A stretch of DNA of 64,000 bases from Methanofollis aquaemaris. GTDB taxonomy: Archaea > Halobacteriota > Methanomicrobia > Methanomicrobiales > Methanofollaceae. The number at the start of each line of letters is the position of its first letter. Within the stretch, counting starts at the first letter, position 1. The stretch covers positions 1,338,561 to 1,402,560 of the forward strand of contig NZ_CP036172.1 of NCBI RefSeq assembly GCF_017357525.1, given 5' to 3'. This document shows positions 27,871 through 36,286 of this stretch, piece after piece. The notes beneath the pieces are model-generated. The model was not told where the DNA came from and did not search any database. It saw only the letters and a program-made list of their open reading frames with translations. A program made the translations under genes and the position numbers.

Positions 27871-28767
27871 ATGGATATCCCTGCTGAAGGTTTTGCAGAG
27901 GTGCCCGGCGGAAGGATAAAGTTTCATGTTGCCGGGGCAGAACAGAGCGGCACTCCGCTCCTCGTGCTCCACGGTGGTCCCGGTTGCACATGGGACTACC
28001 TCGAACCCCTTGCCGTTCTTGGGGGGAGGCCGGTGATCTTCTACGACCAGCTCGGCTGCGGAGACTCGGACCGTCCGGCCGATCCCTCTCTCTGGACATT
28101 GGAACGCGCGGTGGACGAACTCGCGGCGGTGCGGGAGGTGCTCGGCCTCGACCGCGTCCACATCCTCGGCCAGTCCTGGGGGACGATGCGCGCCGTCGAA
28201 TACATGCTTACGCACCGCCCCGCGGGGGTGGAAAGCCTTGTCCTCTCCGCACCCTGCCTCTCGGCATCACGCTGGGCTGCAGACGGAAGGAGATATCTTC
28301 AGGCCCTCCCCGAACCCCACAGGCAGGCGATCCTCCGCGCCGAAGAGGCGGGCGTCTACGATGATCCCACCTACCAGGAGGCGATGACGGCCTATTATCG
28401 CCGCCATGTCTGCCGCCTCGACCCCTGGCCGGAGTGCCTGATGAGGACATTTGAAAGACTGAACACCGACATCTACCTGCAGATGTGGGGTCCGAGCGAG
28501 TTCACCATCACCGGAAGCCTCAGGAACTTCGAGCGTGCCGGCAGACTCCACGAGATCACGGCGCCCACGCTCTTCACCTGCGGGGAGTTCGACGAGGCGA
28601 CCCCGGCGACGACGGCATACTACCACCACATGATGCAAGGGTCCGAGATCGCCGTCTTCAAGGGTGCGGCGCACGAGCATCACCTGGAAAATACCGGAGA
28701 GTATCTTGCCATCGTCAGGGCGTTCCTCTCCAGGGCCGAAGGAGGGGAACACTCCCGCCGATGCTGA
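27871..28767 (+). CDS. Alpha/beta hydrolase, proline iminopeptidase-like (S33)
   Basis: The 298-residue protein has the S33 signature: oxyanion loop LVLHGGPG (about 31-38), YDQLGCGDSDRP, the nucleophile elbow GQSWGTMRAVEY (Ser about 94), acid CGEFDEATP (Asp about 238) and histidine in GAAHEHHLE (about 270). Such enzymes remove N-terminal proline from peptides or act as tricorn-associated aminopeptidases, although related hydrolases have other substrates. It is presumably cytoplasmic, since no signal peptide is seen. Its stop overlaps the start of the next small gene, suggesting cotranscription. Confidence 0.85.
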   Translation: MDIPAEGFAEVPGGRIKFHVAGAEQSGTPLLVLHGGPGCTWDYLEPLAVLGGRPVIFYDQLGCGDSDRPADPSLWTLERAVDELAAVREVLGLDRVHILGQSWGTMRAVEYMLTHRPAGVESLVLSAPCLSASRWAADGRRYLQALPEPHRQAILRAEEAGVYDDPTYQEAMTAYYRRHVCRLDPWPECLMRTFERLNTDIYLQMWGPSEFTITGSLRNFERAGRLHEITAPTLFTCGEFDEATPATTAYYHHMMQGSEIAVFKGAAHEHHLENTGEYLAIVRAFLSRAEGGEHSRRC

Positions 28768-29150
28768 TGGATCCCGATCATACAATCCCGGCAGACAGCC
28801 CCGACCTCGCCCGCACCATCGCCGCACTCGCAAACAGCGGCGGGGGGAGGGTTTTCATCCGCGGCGATACCGATACGGCGCGGACCGCCCTCCTGAACGC
28901 CCTCAAGGAGGTCGTGCCGATGCCGACCTGTCCCGAAGGAAACCCCGCCCCCCGTCCGGCACACCAGGGGATCGCCCGCCCGGCAGAGATCTCGATCCAG
29001 CAGGTAGGAGAAGAGAACGGTCTGCTGATCATGGTCACCTCCGGCGCCTCACTCTGCACGGTGGACGGGGTAGTCCCTATCTTCGAGAACGGAGTGGTCA
29101 GAACCCTCAGCCTCACCGAGGTGGTCAGGCGGGCGGGTTCGGGAGGATAA
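28761..29150 (+). CDS. Small protein resembling the Schlafen AlbA_2 domain
   Basis: The 129-residue product starts MLMDPDHTIPAD; an in-frame ATG at 28767 is equally possible. DLARTIAALANSGGGRVFIRG recalls the AlbA_2 motif (cf. AFANTDGGTLxIG), and LLIMVTSGASLCTVDGVVPI followed by FENGVVRTLSLTEVVRRAG recalls its later strands, where a short basic segment normally follows. The similarity is by eye and weak, and the protein is shorter than usual. The domain in other proteins binds ATP or nucleic acid. It overlaps the S33 hydrolase gene by 7 nt and precedes an M20 amidohydrolase by 40 nt. Function unknown. Confidence 0.55.
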   Translation: MLMDPDHTIPADSPDLARTIAALANSGGGRVFIRGDTDTARTALLNALKEVVPMPTCPEGNPAPRPAHQGIARPAEISIQQVGEENGLLIMVTSGASLCTVDGVVPIFENGVVRTLSLTEVVRRAGSGG

Positions 29151-29190
29151 CTCATATACCTCCACGCCAAGAGGGAGGTGGTGATGGCAG

Positions 29191-30402
29191 GTGCGTGAAG
29201 CAGTACGAACCGAGATCGACGACCTGATCAGCCGCAAGCTCCCGGCGCTCGTCGCCCTCTACCAGGACTTCCATGCCGAGCCCGAACTCTCGGGGGATGA
29301 GGTGCGGACTGCAGAGCAACTCGCCGAAGAACTCGAAGCCGCGGGTCTCACGGTCACCAGGGAAATCGGGGGGCAGGGGGTCGTCGGGGTGTTCGAGAAC
29401 GGCCCCGGACCCGTGGTGATGCTCAGGGCCGACATGGATGCCCTCCCGGTCCAGGAGGAGACCGGCCTCCCCTACGCGAGCAGGTGTCCGGGCGTGATGC
29501 ATGCCTGCGGGCACGACCTCAATATGACCGCCCTCGTCGGGGCGGCGGGCGTGCTTGCCGGCGTGCGGAAGGCATGGTCCGGGACACTCCTTTTCGTCGG
29601 TCAGCCTGCCGAGGAGAGGGTCGCGGGGGCGCGGGCGATGCTCAGGGACGGTCTCTTCACCAGGTTCCCGAGGCCCATGTGTGCCGTCGCCGTCCACGCC
29701 GGGCCGGACATCCCTTCAGGGATGGTCGGGACACGGAGCGGCGTCCTCTCGGCAGGCGGCGAGTCGATCGACATCACCGTCAAAGGGGTAGGTGGACATG
29801 CCGCCCATCCGGATCAGGCGAAGGACACCGTCGTCATCGCCGCCGAGACCGTCCTCGCCCTCCAGACGATCAGGTCCAGGGAGATCGACCCGAACCAGTT
29901 CTTCGTGCTCACCGTCGCCGCCGTTCATGGTGGGAGCAAACACAACACCATCCCCGACGAGGTGATGATGAAGGCGAACCTGCGCTATCATCATGAGGCG
30001 GTCAGAGAACAGGGGCTTGAGGCCGTCCGCCGGATCACCACGGGGATCGCCAGAACCGCCGGCGTTCCCGAGAACCTGATGCCGGTCGTCACGGTCATCG
30101 ACGAGTCGGTCCCTCCCCTGGTCACCGACGCCGGACTCACCAACCGGTGCACCGCAACGGTGGAGGAGATCCTCGGCGAGGGGAATGTCATCGAGATCCT
30201 ACCTCTCCCGGGAAGCGAGGACTTCGCGGTCTACGGGCGAGAAGGGGTGCCGCTCGTCTACTTCAGGGTCGGGACGATGACCGGCGGACAACCCGGGCCG
30301 TACCTCCATTCTTCGCGCTTCGCCCCTGACCAGGCCGCGGCAATCAGAAACGCAACGCTGGTCCTCGTTGCCTCGGCCCTCGCCTGCACCGGGAAGGAAT
30401 AA
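29191..30402 (+). CDS. M20D-family amidohydrolase (N-acyl amino acid hydrolase type)
   Basis: The 403-residue protein has DFHAEPELSGDE, VVMLRADMDALPVQEETGLPYAS, the metal-binding HACGHDLNMTALVGAA, AEERVAGARAMLRDG, a dimerisation lid (GVGGHAAHPDQAKDTVV) and the C-terminal PGSEDFAVYG and PYLHSSRFAPD. These are hallmarks of the HipO/IAA-amino-acid hydrolase branch, which cleaves N-acyl amino acids in the cytoplasm with two metal ions. The GTG start at 29191 is preceded by GGAGGTG about 10 nt upstream. It follows the S33 hydrolase and the small AlbA_2-like gene, which suggests a peptide or amino-acid salvage group. Confidence 0.92.
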   Translation: MREAVRTEIDDLISRKLPALVALYQDFHAEPELSGDEVRTAEQLAEELEAAGLTVTREIGGQGVVGVFENGPGPVVMLRADMDALPVQEETGLPYASRCPGVMHACGHDLNMTALVGAAGVLAGVRKAWSGTLLFVGQPAEERVAGARAMLRDGLFTRFPRPMCAVAVHAGPDIPSGMVGTRSGVLSAGGESIDITVKGVGGHAAHPDQAKDTVVIAAETVLALQTIRSREIDPNQFFVLTVAAVHGGSKHNTIPDEVMMKANLRYHHEAVREQGLEAVRRITTGIARTAGVPENLMPVVTVIDESVPPLVTDAGLTNRCTATVEEILGEGNVIEILPLPGSEDFAVYGREGVPLVYFRVGTMTGGQPGPYLHSSRFAPDQAAAIRNATLVLVASALACTGKE

Positions 30403-30533
30403 CAGGGGTGGGCGCGGGACCGGGAGGGGTGTCCCTCATCCGCGGTTTTTCGTGCGGAGAGGGATCGGATCGCCGGCGTGGTGCGAGACGACACGACCTC
30501 AAAGACTATCATGAATGCGGCAGAGTCAGCCCC

Positions 30534-30899
30534 ATGCCCACAGTCACATGGTTCGAGATCCCTGCCGCCGACACCGGCAGGGCGAAAGAATTTTATCAAT
30601 CCCTTTTCGGCTGGAATGTCCGGCCGTTCCCGGTAGAGTTCAAGGAAGACTTCTGGATGGTCGAGACCGACGACGGGGTCGGCGGCGATCTTTTCAGGCG
30701 GGAATTCCGCGGTCAGCAGATGATGATCTATATCGACGTCCCCTCCATCGAGGCATGCCTCCGGAGGGTCGTCGACCTGGGCGGCCGGGTGCTCACCGGG
30801 AAGACCGAGGTGCCGGGGATGGGGTATCTGGCAGTCTGCGAGGATACCGAACAGAACCGTTTCGGGCTCTGGGAGCGCGTGGAAGGATCAGACGAGTGA
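30534..30899 (+). CDS. VOC (glyoxalase/bleomycin-resistance) superfamily protein
   Basis: The 121-residue protein has the two beta-alpha-beta-beta-beta modules of the VOC fold: VTWFEIPAADTGRAKEFYQSLFGWNV, then QMMIYIDVPSIEACLRRVVDLGGRVLTGKTEVPGMG and a final DTEQNRFGLWE. Members bind a metal ion and act as dioxygenases, isomerases or binding proteins, so the role here is unknown. Start ATG at 30534 (MPTVTWF) is chosen from family alignment; the longer frame upstream is unlike any protein. The 130 nt before it contain no gene. Confidence 0.85.
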   Translation: MPTVTWFEIPAADTGRAKEFYQSLFGWNVRPFPVEFKEDFWMVETDDGVGGDLFRREFRGQQMMIYIDVPSIEACLRRVVDLGGRVLTGKTEVPGMGYLAVCEDTEQNRFGLWERVEGSDE

Positions 30900-31137
30900 C
30901 AGACGTGAAGTCGGCAAGGAGAAGAGAGAGGGGGGGACCGGACCGGGAGCGATCCTCCGGGCCACCGGCGCAAGGTCGGGGCGGTCGATCCGCCTGAGAT
31001 GCGGGCCTTCTCCCCGAGGACGTCAGCCCGATGATCACAGCAGTCGTTGGAGGAGAAGACTGAGAGTTGCCCGGCCGCCAGGTCCAGGGGAAACGTCTAT
31101 CTCCCCCGGCCCCATCCACCCCCTCGGGGTGTGGAGC

Positions 31138-32142
31138 ATGCAGACCTTTACGCGGCCGAGGGTGGTGGTGAGCAGGTGCATCGAGTTCGACCACTGCCGG
31201 TGGAACGGGGACATGATCAGGAACGAGGTGGTGCAGCGGATGAAAGAACACGTCGAGTTCGTACCGGTCTGCGCTGAATCGGAGATCGGCCTCGGTGTCC
31301 CGAGAGAGCCGGTCAGACTGGTGGAAGAGAACGACGAGATCAGGCTCGTGCAGCACGAGACCGACCGCGACGTCACCAAAATGATGACCACCTTCGCCGC
31401 CTCATTTCTCGACGAACTCGGAGAGGTGGACGGCTTTCTTCTCAAGTCCAGGTCGCCTTCCTGCGGGACCAGAGGGGTCAAAATATACCGATCTATGGAA
31501 GGCGGCGCCTCCAGAGGGACGACGGCCGGGCTCTTCGCGCAGGCGGTCCTCTCCCGCTATCCCGACCTCCCGGTTGAGGACGAGGGGAGGTTGAGGAACC
31601 GGCGGATCAGGGAGCACTTCCTCGTCAGGCTCTTCACCCTCGCCAGGTTCAGGGCGGCGAGGGACCGCAGGGAGATGCATGCCCTCGCAGAGTTTCACGC
31701 CAGAAACAAACTCCTCCTGATGGCATACAGCCAGAAAGAACTCCAGACGCTCGGGAGGGTGGTGGCAAACCCGGAGAAGCGCCCGGTCGAAGAGGTCATG
31801 GAGACCTACGAGGCACTCCTCAGGGCCGCCCTGGAACGGCCACCCAGGGCTGCATCACGGATCAATGTCCTCTTCCATTCACTCGGGTATTTCAAAGATC
31901 GTCTCTCCCCGGAAGAGAAGGCCTTCTTCCTTGAGACCGTCGAGCAGTACCGCCGGGACGAAGTGGCGCTCTGCCCGAACCTGACGATCCTGCGCTCATG
32001 GATCGTCAGGTTCGGGATCGACTATCTTGCAGATCAGACCTTCTTCTCTCCTCTGCCGCCAGGCCTGATGGAGGTGCCCCCCGACCTCTCGCAGGACCAG
32101 AGAGACTACTGGAAAGATGAGCGTGGGGGACGGAGATCGTGA
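31138..32142 (+). CDS. DUF523 (TudS-like desulfurase) and DUF1722 fusion protein
   Basis: Residues 1-150 match DUF523, whose members include the [4Fe-4S] thiouracil desulfurase TudS. Cysteines sit in SRCIEFDHCRWNG, PVCAESEIGLGVPREPV and LLKSRSPSCGTRGVKIY. Residues from about 185 to 330 match DUF1722 (YbgA C-terminal domain): HFLVRLFTLARF, EFHARNKLLLMAYSQ, LGRVVANPE and GYFKDRLSPEEKAFFLE. The fused form is common but its in vivo substrate is unknown; removal of sulfur from thiolated bases is inferred from TudS. The ATG at 31138 (MQTFTRPRVVVSRC) is preferred to a GTG 9 nt earlier. The last codons overlap a lipoprotein start (GTGA). Confidence 0.85.
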   Translation: MQTFTRPRVVVSRCIEFDHCRWNGDMIRNEVVQRMKEHVEFVPVCAESEIGLGVPREPVRLVEENDEIRLVQHETDRDVTKMMTTFAASFLDELGEVDGFLLKSRSPSCGTRGVKIYRSMEGGASRGTTAGLFAQAVLSRYPDLPVEDEGRLRNRRIREHFLVRLFTLARFRAARDRREMHALAEFHARNKLLLMAYSQKELQTLGRVVANPEKRPVEEVMETYEALLRAALERPPRAASRINVLFHSLGYFKDRLSPEEKAFFLETVEQYRRDEVALCPNLTILRSWIVRFGIDYLADQTFFSPLPPGLMEVPPDLSQDQRDYWKDERGGRRS

Positions 32143-32555
32143 GACAGGATCGAGTCCTGGCCTGCCTCGCCGCCGTCGTCCTTGCGGCCGCACTGATCTC
32201 GGGCTGCATCGGAGAGCCCGACGGTTCGCTCCCCCCGCCGGTTGACTTCACCCCTGAAGCGGATGTCGGTGCAGAGGACGAACTCATCATCAGATATTAT
32301 CCCAACAGCACCGAACCGGCATCGTACACGGTTACCTTCGAGATCGAAGTGAACGGAGAGACCGCGGACGCCGTGGCCGGACGGATCTTCTCCGGGATCT
32401 CGGCCGCCGACCCGATCGAACTCCCACCGGTACCTGCCGGGCCCGGTGCCGAGGTGAGCGTGAGGGTCACCATCTTCGACGAATTCAGACGGATCGTGCA
32501 CAGCGACACCACCACCTTCATCGCCGGCGAAGATCTTCAGGTGACGACCGGATAA
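32139..32555 (+). CDS. Hypothetical lipoprotein
   Basis: The 138-residue product begins with a basic N-terminus, a hydrophobic stretch and a lipobox LISGC (Cys about 23), so it is probably a lipid-anchored extracellular protein. The rest is beta-rich (IIRYYPNSTEPASYTVTFEIEVNGE... VSVRVTIFDEFRRIVHSDTTTF) and resembles a small Ig-like domain. No family is recognised. The GTG start overlaps the preceding stop by 4 nt, so it is translationally coupled to the TudS-like gene. Its 3' end overlaps the convergent rhodanese gene by 19 nt. Confidence 0.75.
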   Translation: MRQDRVLACLAAVVLAAALISGCIGEPDGSLPPPVDFTPEADVGAEDELIIRYYPNSTEPASYTVTFEIEVNGETADAVAGRIFSGISAADPIELPPVPAGPGAEVSVRVTIFDEFRRIVHSDTTTFIAGEDLQVTTG

Positions 32556-32944
32556 CCAGCCTCCTTCCAGGCGGCAATCCCCTTCTCCATATTGTAAATC
32601 TCGCCAAACCCCTCTTCGGCCATCACCGCCGACGCCTCCGCACTCCTGACGCCGGTCCGGCAGTAGACCAGATAGGCTGTCTCCCGATCGAGGGCCCTGA
32701 CCTTCTCCCTGAAGTCCGATGCATACCAGTCGATATTGACCGCTCCCTCGATGTGACCGGCGGCAAACTCTTCCGGCGTCCTGACGTCCAGGACCACGAA
32801 GCCGGGATCCCCTGCACGCTCCCGGATGAGGGCGTGGGCCTCTTCGACCGAGAGATCGTTCCCTGCAGGTGCTCCCATACATCCTCCGGCCCAGAGTGCC
32901 AGCACGAGCAGCAGCAGAGGGGCGGTTCTGTACCGGTGCGACAT
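32537..32944 (-). CDS. Rhodanese-domain lipoprotein
   Basis: The signal sequence ends in a lipobox WAGGC (Cys 22). It is followed by a complete single rhodanese domain: VVLDVRTPEEFAAGHIEGAVNI, the active-site loop YCRTGVRS (Cys about 94) and GIAAWKEAGYPV. Rhodaneses transfer sulfane sulfur; the lipid anchor places this one on the outside of the membrane, and its acceptor is unknown. A TATA box (CTTTATATCAGG, about 32966-32975) is centred 27 nt before the ATG, predicting a leaderless transcript. It is convergent with the neighbouring lipoprotein, overlapping by 19 nt. Confidence 0.88.
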   Translation of the reverse strand: MSHRYRTAPLLLLVLALWAGGCMGAPAGNDLSVEEAHALIRERAGDPGFVVLDVRTPEEFAAGHIEGAVNIDWYASDFREKVRALDRETAYLVYCRTGVRSAEASAVMAEEGFGEIYNMEKGIAAWKEAGYPVVT

Positions 32945-33196
32945 GATGCACCGATCTCCCCGCCCTGATATAAAGACTCAGGCCGACTCACCCCGCTCGA
33001 AGAACCACCCCGTTACAACGAGAAATATCTGATAAAAATCCTGCAAGGATGACGGCATCCAGCGACAAAATCATCGAAGGATCGAATGGGCCCCTCCACC
33101 CGGATCGCGGCCATAGGCCGATCTCCTCTCTCACTGGCCCTGAAGATCTCTCATAAAGGGAAGAGTATTATCATAGGTGAGGGGCAGTAGGCGGTG

Positions 33197-33904
33197 ATGA
33201 TCCTGAGCGGGGTTCCAACCGTCGCCCTCATCCCGATACTCTCGGCAGACCAGATCAGACTTCTCGCCGCGGTCATGGTCCCGATCCTCCTCCTCTACCT
33301 CTTCATCCTGATCAGCGAGGAGGCCTTCGAGCTCACCGGCATAAAGATCTCTCACGCGTTTTTTATGACCTTCGGCGCCCTGATTGGGAGTTTCATCGAC
33401 ATCCCCCTGGGGATGATCGACGGGGTGACCCTCGCGGTGAATGTCGGTGGGTGCCTCGTCCCGGTCGCACTCTCCGCCGAGATCCTGATCAAACGGAGGG
33501 TGAGCCCCCTGCCGGCCGTTCTTTCGGTGGCGGTGGTGACCGTGGTCTCATACTATTTCTCCTTCCCTATCGCGGGCGAGGGCATCCTGATGCCCTTCTA
33601 CATCGCCCCGCTCGTCGGGGCGGTCGCCGGAATCCTCTTCACGCGGGCAGGGCCGACCGCAGGTGCCGCTGCCTATATCGGGGGGACGATGGGCACACTC
33701 ATTGGGGCCGACTTTCTCAACCTGGCAACTCCCGGAACAATCGAGGCGATCGCCGGAGGTGGCCCGGCAGTCCTTTCCATCGGCGGGGCGGGCGTCTTCG
33801 ACGGGATCTTCCTCACCGGGATCCTCGCCGTCTTCCTTGCGACTCTGGCCGCACGCCGGATCAGACGCTCAACAAAAGACCCGGAGGCACCTCGACACGA
33901 ATAA
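33197..33904 (+). CDS. DUF1614 integral membrane protein (second copy)
   Basis: About eight hydrophobic segments and the family block GGTMGTLIGADFLNL, then SIGGAGVFDGIFLTGILAVFL, identify DUF1614; the gene at 21530-22258 is a paralogue. The N-terminal half includes GALIGSFIDIPLGMIDGVTL and AVNVGGCLVP, like the NIPL and AINLGGALIP of the paralogue. Function is unknown. The start may be the GTG at 33194 or the ATG at 33197. A TATA-like TATTAT near 33169 is 28 nt upstream. The HdeD-like gene follows after 27 nt, which leaves room for its own TATA box. Confidence 0.78.
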   Translation: MILSGVPTVALIPILSADQIRLLAAVMVPILLLYLFILISEEAFELTGIKISHAFFMTFGALIGSFIDIPLGMIDGVTLAVNVGGCLVPVALSAEILIKRRVSPLPAVLSVAVVTVVSYYFSFPIAGEGILMPFYIAPLVGAVAGILFTRAGPTAGAAAYIGGTMGTLIGADFLNLATPGTIEAIAGGGPAVLSIGGAGVFDGIFLTGILAVFLATLAARRIRRSTKDPEAPRHE

Positions 33905-33931
33905 ATACTCTCTTCTCATTTTTTACGCATA

Positions 33932-34498
33932 ATGGAAGAATTCGAGATGGAGATTGTAGAAATAAACCCGAAGGAATGGGGATCTTTTGTCATACGAGGA
34001 CTGGCCGCGATCCTCTTCGGGGCGGTGGTCCTTCTCTGGACCGAGATCACCCTCGAAGTCCTGATGATTCTCTTCGGGCTCCTGGTGATCGTCTACGGCG
34101 TCACGCTCGCCGCCTTCGGCTCAACACGACCGGTCGGAGAGACGAGGACGACTCTCACCATGCTCATGGGCGTCCTCGTCGTCGTCCTTGGTATCGTGGC
34201 GGTCACGATGCCGTACCTTGTTGCAGCTATCATCGTGAGCGTGATAGGCGCACTTGCCCTCATCATGGGTGCCGCCGACCTCGGTATCGCCATCTTTGCG
34301 CTGGAAGAACTGTCCCACCGGGTTCTCCTCGCGCTCTCCGGGATCCTTTCCATCATCCTCGGTGCGCTCTTCCTGATCTACCCGCTGATGGGGGGGATCG
34401 TCCTGGTCGCCCTGTACCTTGGGATCTTCGCCATCCTCTCCGGGATCCTCTCGGTCGCCGCCGGGATCGCCCTCAGGGGGCAGGCGAAAGAGGCCTGA
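33932..34498 (+). CDS. HdeD/DUF308-family membrane protein
   Basis: The 188-residue protein has six hydrophobic segments arranged as three repeated helical hairpins of DUF308: RGLAAILFGAVVLLWTEITL, LMGVLVVVLGIVAVTMPYLV and ALSGILSIILGALFLIYPLMG. Family members such as E. coli HdeD are linked with acid resistance at high cell density, but the role in archaea is unknown. AATAAATACT at about 33901-33910 is centred 27 nt before the ATG, so the mRNA is probably leaderless. A GC-rich hairpin follows 30 nt after the stop. Confidence 0.85.
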   Translation: MEEFEMEIVEINPKEWGSFVIRGLAAILFGAVVLLWTEITLEVLMILFGLLVIVYGVTLAAFGSTRPVGETRTTLTMLMGVLVVVLGIVAVTMPYLVAAIIVSVIGALALIMGAADLGIAIFALEELSHRVLLALSGILSIILGALFLIYPLMGGIVLVALYLGIFAILSGILSVAAGIALRGQAKEA

Positions 34499-34527
34499 GT
34501 CACTTTTTTAAGAGCGTAAAGAGAAAA

Positions 34528-34555
34528 ACGGCCCTCTCTGATCTGGAGGGGCCGT
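34528..34555 (+). terminator. GC-rich hairpin downstream of the HdeD-like gene
   Basis: ACGGCCCTC at 34528-34536 pairs with GAGGGGCCGT at 34546-34555, with one bulged G. A T run lies before it (34504-34510) rather than after, so the T run may be the archaeal stop signal and the hairpin a 3'-end stabiliser. Confidence 0.5.
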
Positions 34556-34580
34556 GCGATCCAATCTCTCTATCCTGGGT

Positions 34581-34812
34581 TCTGTTGAATTCGGCATGAC
34601 CCCCGAGTTCAAGCATACGTGATGAATATCTCTCGTTGCAGTTCTCCTGAGTGCAGAGGGATACTTCATTCCTCTCCTCGCAACAGGGCACCTGAAGGAT
34701 ACTGTTCAATTGCTGCCCCCCGGTTATCTTCATCCATGGGGGGTCCGAGGGGCAACGCCCCCCGGTGCGAGACGGCGGTGAAGATTCTACGATCGGGGCG
34801 GCACGTCTGATC
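34581..34812 (+). repeat. Dispersed intergenic repeat, long copy E
   Basis: The copy starts TCTGTTGAATTCGGCATGAC, continues through a GATGAATATCTC segment and ACCTGAAGGATACTGTTCAA, and ends with the core TTATCTTCATCC, GGGGTCCGAGGGGCAACGCC, GGCGGTGAAGATTC and GGGGCGGCACGTCTGATC. It aligns with 45353-45591 over its whole length. It lies between convergent genes. The remainder of 34499-34910 has no gene. Confidence 0.85.
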
Positions 34813-34910
34813 TTCCGCGTCCGGCGCCTTCCAGTGATGGATGATATGAAATTCCAGCAGGAGGAACCCAAAAGAAGAGCGGATGATTTACCCCGGCCGG
34901 GGCGCTGTGC

Positions 34911-35351
34911 CTACAGGTCTGAAGCCTGAAGATCACAGGAGAGGCAGGCATCTGCCGGCGCCTCTTCGTCCATCACCCGATAGGCATCGGCAAGAACCGA
35001 GGCGTTGGACGCAAGGCCGGAGATGAGGATCGTCTCAAGGATCTCATCGCGAGTCGCACCCTTGGCCATGGCCGCCTGGATGTGGTACTCCACGCAGTGG
35101 CGACACTTAAGGGCGGCGCCGACGGCAAGGCTGATCAGTTCGATGCACTTGGGGTCAAGGTGACTGGTCTCAAAAACCGAGTTCTTGTACAGCAGGTGGG
35201 AGATCAGGACTTCAGGCCGCTCTCCCATCCGCTTGAGGATCAAGGGTGCCCTGCCGAACTCCCCCTCGATCTCAGAAAGCCAGCGTGCTGCAGTCTCCGC
35301 GGTGCCCTCCTTGAGGATGGCGGCGAGTTTCTCTTCGTAGTCCATCGTCAC
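34911..35351 (-). CDS. Carboxymuconolactone decarboxylase/AhpD-like protein
   Basis: The 146-residue protein has the CMD fold signature LISLAVGAALKCRHCVEYHIQAAMAKGATRDEI with a CxxC pair (CRHC), the redox site of AhpD-type peroxidase partners. A second pair of cysteines (ACLSC) near the C-terminus is unusual. It is the last gene of the methanogenesis-marker operon: its GTG start overlaps the mmp7 stop by 4 nt (GTGA at 35348-35351); an ATG at 35345 is an alternative. A redox or peroxide-protection role for the MCR activation machinery is inference from position. Confidence 0.82.
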   Translation of the reverse strand: MTMDYEEKLAAILKEGTAETAARWLSEIEGEFGRAPLILKRMGERPEVLISHLLYKNSVFETSHLDPKCIELISLAVGAALKCRHCVEYHIQAAMAKGATRDEILETILISGLASNASVLADAYRVMDEEAPADACLSCDLQASDL

Positions 35352-36286
35352 ACCATGAGATTGGTTTCTGAAAAGGGTTTAATCCTGACCCATATGTAGT
35401 TGCGCATCCGTGACGGGAGCACCTCGGCGACATCCCCGACGGTCACGCCCCCTTCGATCTCAATCTCCTTGAGTGACGGTGCATACTCCTCGTACGGAAG
35501 TTTCACCCGCAGCCCCGCGATCTGAACCGTGACCGGCGTCGGGTGGGTGACCATATGGACCACAGGCAGTTTCTCCAGGATCACGTCCCTCAACCTGGCC
35601 GGCGAGACCGAGAGCGGATCCTTGGCGATCGCCTCCCGCCGCTCGTCGAGCGCCCTGGACACCTCGTCGACCATCGTGTCCAGAGTCGCAAGTTCTTCGG
35701 GCTTCTTGGTCCGGTGCATGCACCGCCCCAGGCCCCCGACATATCCCTCAACCGGCGGGTCGACGACCGCCTTCAGTCGCTCAGCATCCGGAGTGCCGGT
35801 CAGGACGATCGGGACCGTGATCCCCAGGCGCAGGGCGGGAAACTTCTCCTTGATGCAGGCCTCAAAAGAACCGAGCACATAGACCGCAAGGTCGTGCTCG
35901 TTGATCACGTCCCGCTCCTCGACATTGAGGTTTGCGATCCGCTTGCCAAAGCCCCGGGCCAGGCCGACCATATTCGTCTTCGCCCCGGCCCGCCTGAGAT
36001 ACTCGGCCACATCGCAGGAGGCATGGGGAAGGTGATGGATCTCAAGACTCGGCGAGACGACGGCGATCTCGGTGCCCACCAGCGGGGCGACGATCACCTC
36101 GCCGCCGAGGGGTTTGCCCACCTCCCGGATCAAGTCGACGTCCTCTCTCGGAACCAGGCACTGGAGGACGACCTCCTGGGCGATCATGTGTTTCTGGACA
36201 ATATATCCGCCCAGATCTTCGATGAGGTCGACGACCTCGTCGTGGCGGTAGACTCCACCCTTGTAGGTAATAGGAACAAAGATCAC
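35348..36286 (-). CDS. mmp7: Methanogenesis marker protein 7
   Basis: The 312-residue protein shows the family pattern FVPITYKGGVYRHDEVVDLIED, EIHHLPHASCDVAEYLRRAGAKTNM, GLARGFGKRIANL and VYVLGSFEACIKEKFPAL. Mmp7 is a component of the ATP-dependent activation complex of methyl-coenzyme M reductase, together with McrC, Mmp3, Mmp17 and A2. Conserved cysteines (SCD, ACIKEK, RCMHRTKK) could take part in cluster or partner binding; this is inference. The gene overlaps mmp17 by 4 nt and the CMD gene by 4 nt, indicating tight translational coupling. Confidence 0.88.
   Translation of the reverse strand: MIFVPITYKGGVYRHDEVVDLIEDLGGYIVQKHMIAQEVVLQCLVPREDVDLIREVGKPLGGEVIVAPLVGTEIAVVSPSLEIHHLPHASCDVAEYLRRAGAKTNMVGLARGFGKRIANLNVEERDVINEHDLAVYVLGSFEACIKEKFPALRLGITVPIVLTGTPDAERLKAVVDPPVEGYVGGLGRCMHRTKKPEELATLDTMVDEVSRALDERREAIAKDPLSVSPARLRDVILEKLPVVHMVTHPTPVTVQIAGLRVKLPYEEYAPSLKEIEIEGGVTVGDVAEVLPSRMRNYIWVRIKPFSETNLMV

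Noticed and set aside
30900-31137. Possible small gene between the VOC and TudS-like genes
   Set aside because: Frames here lack start signals and overlap unrelated shadows; nothing supported was seen.
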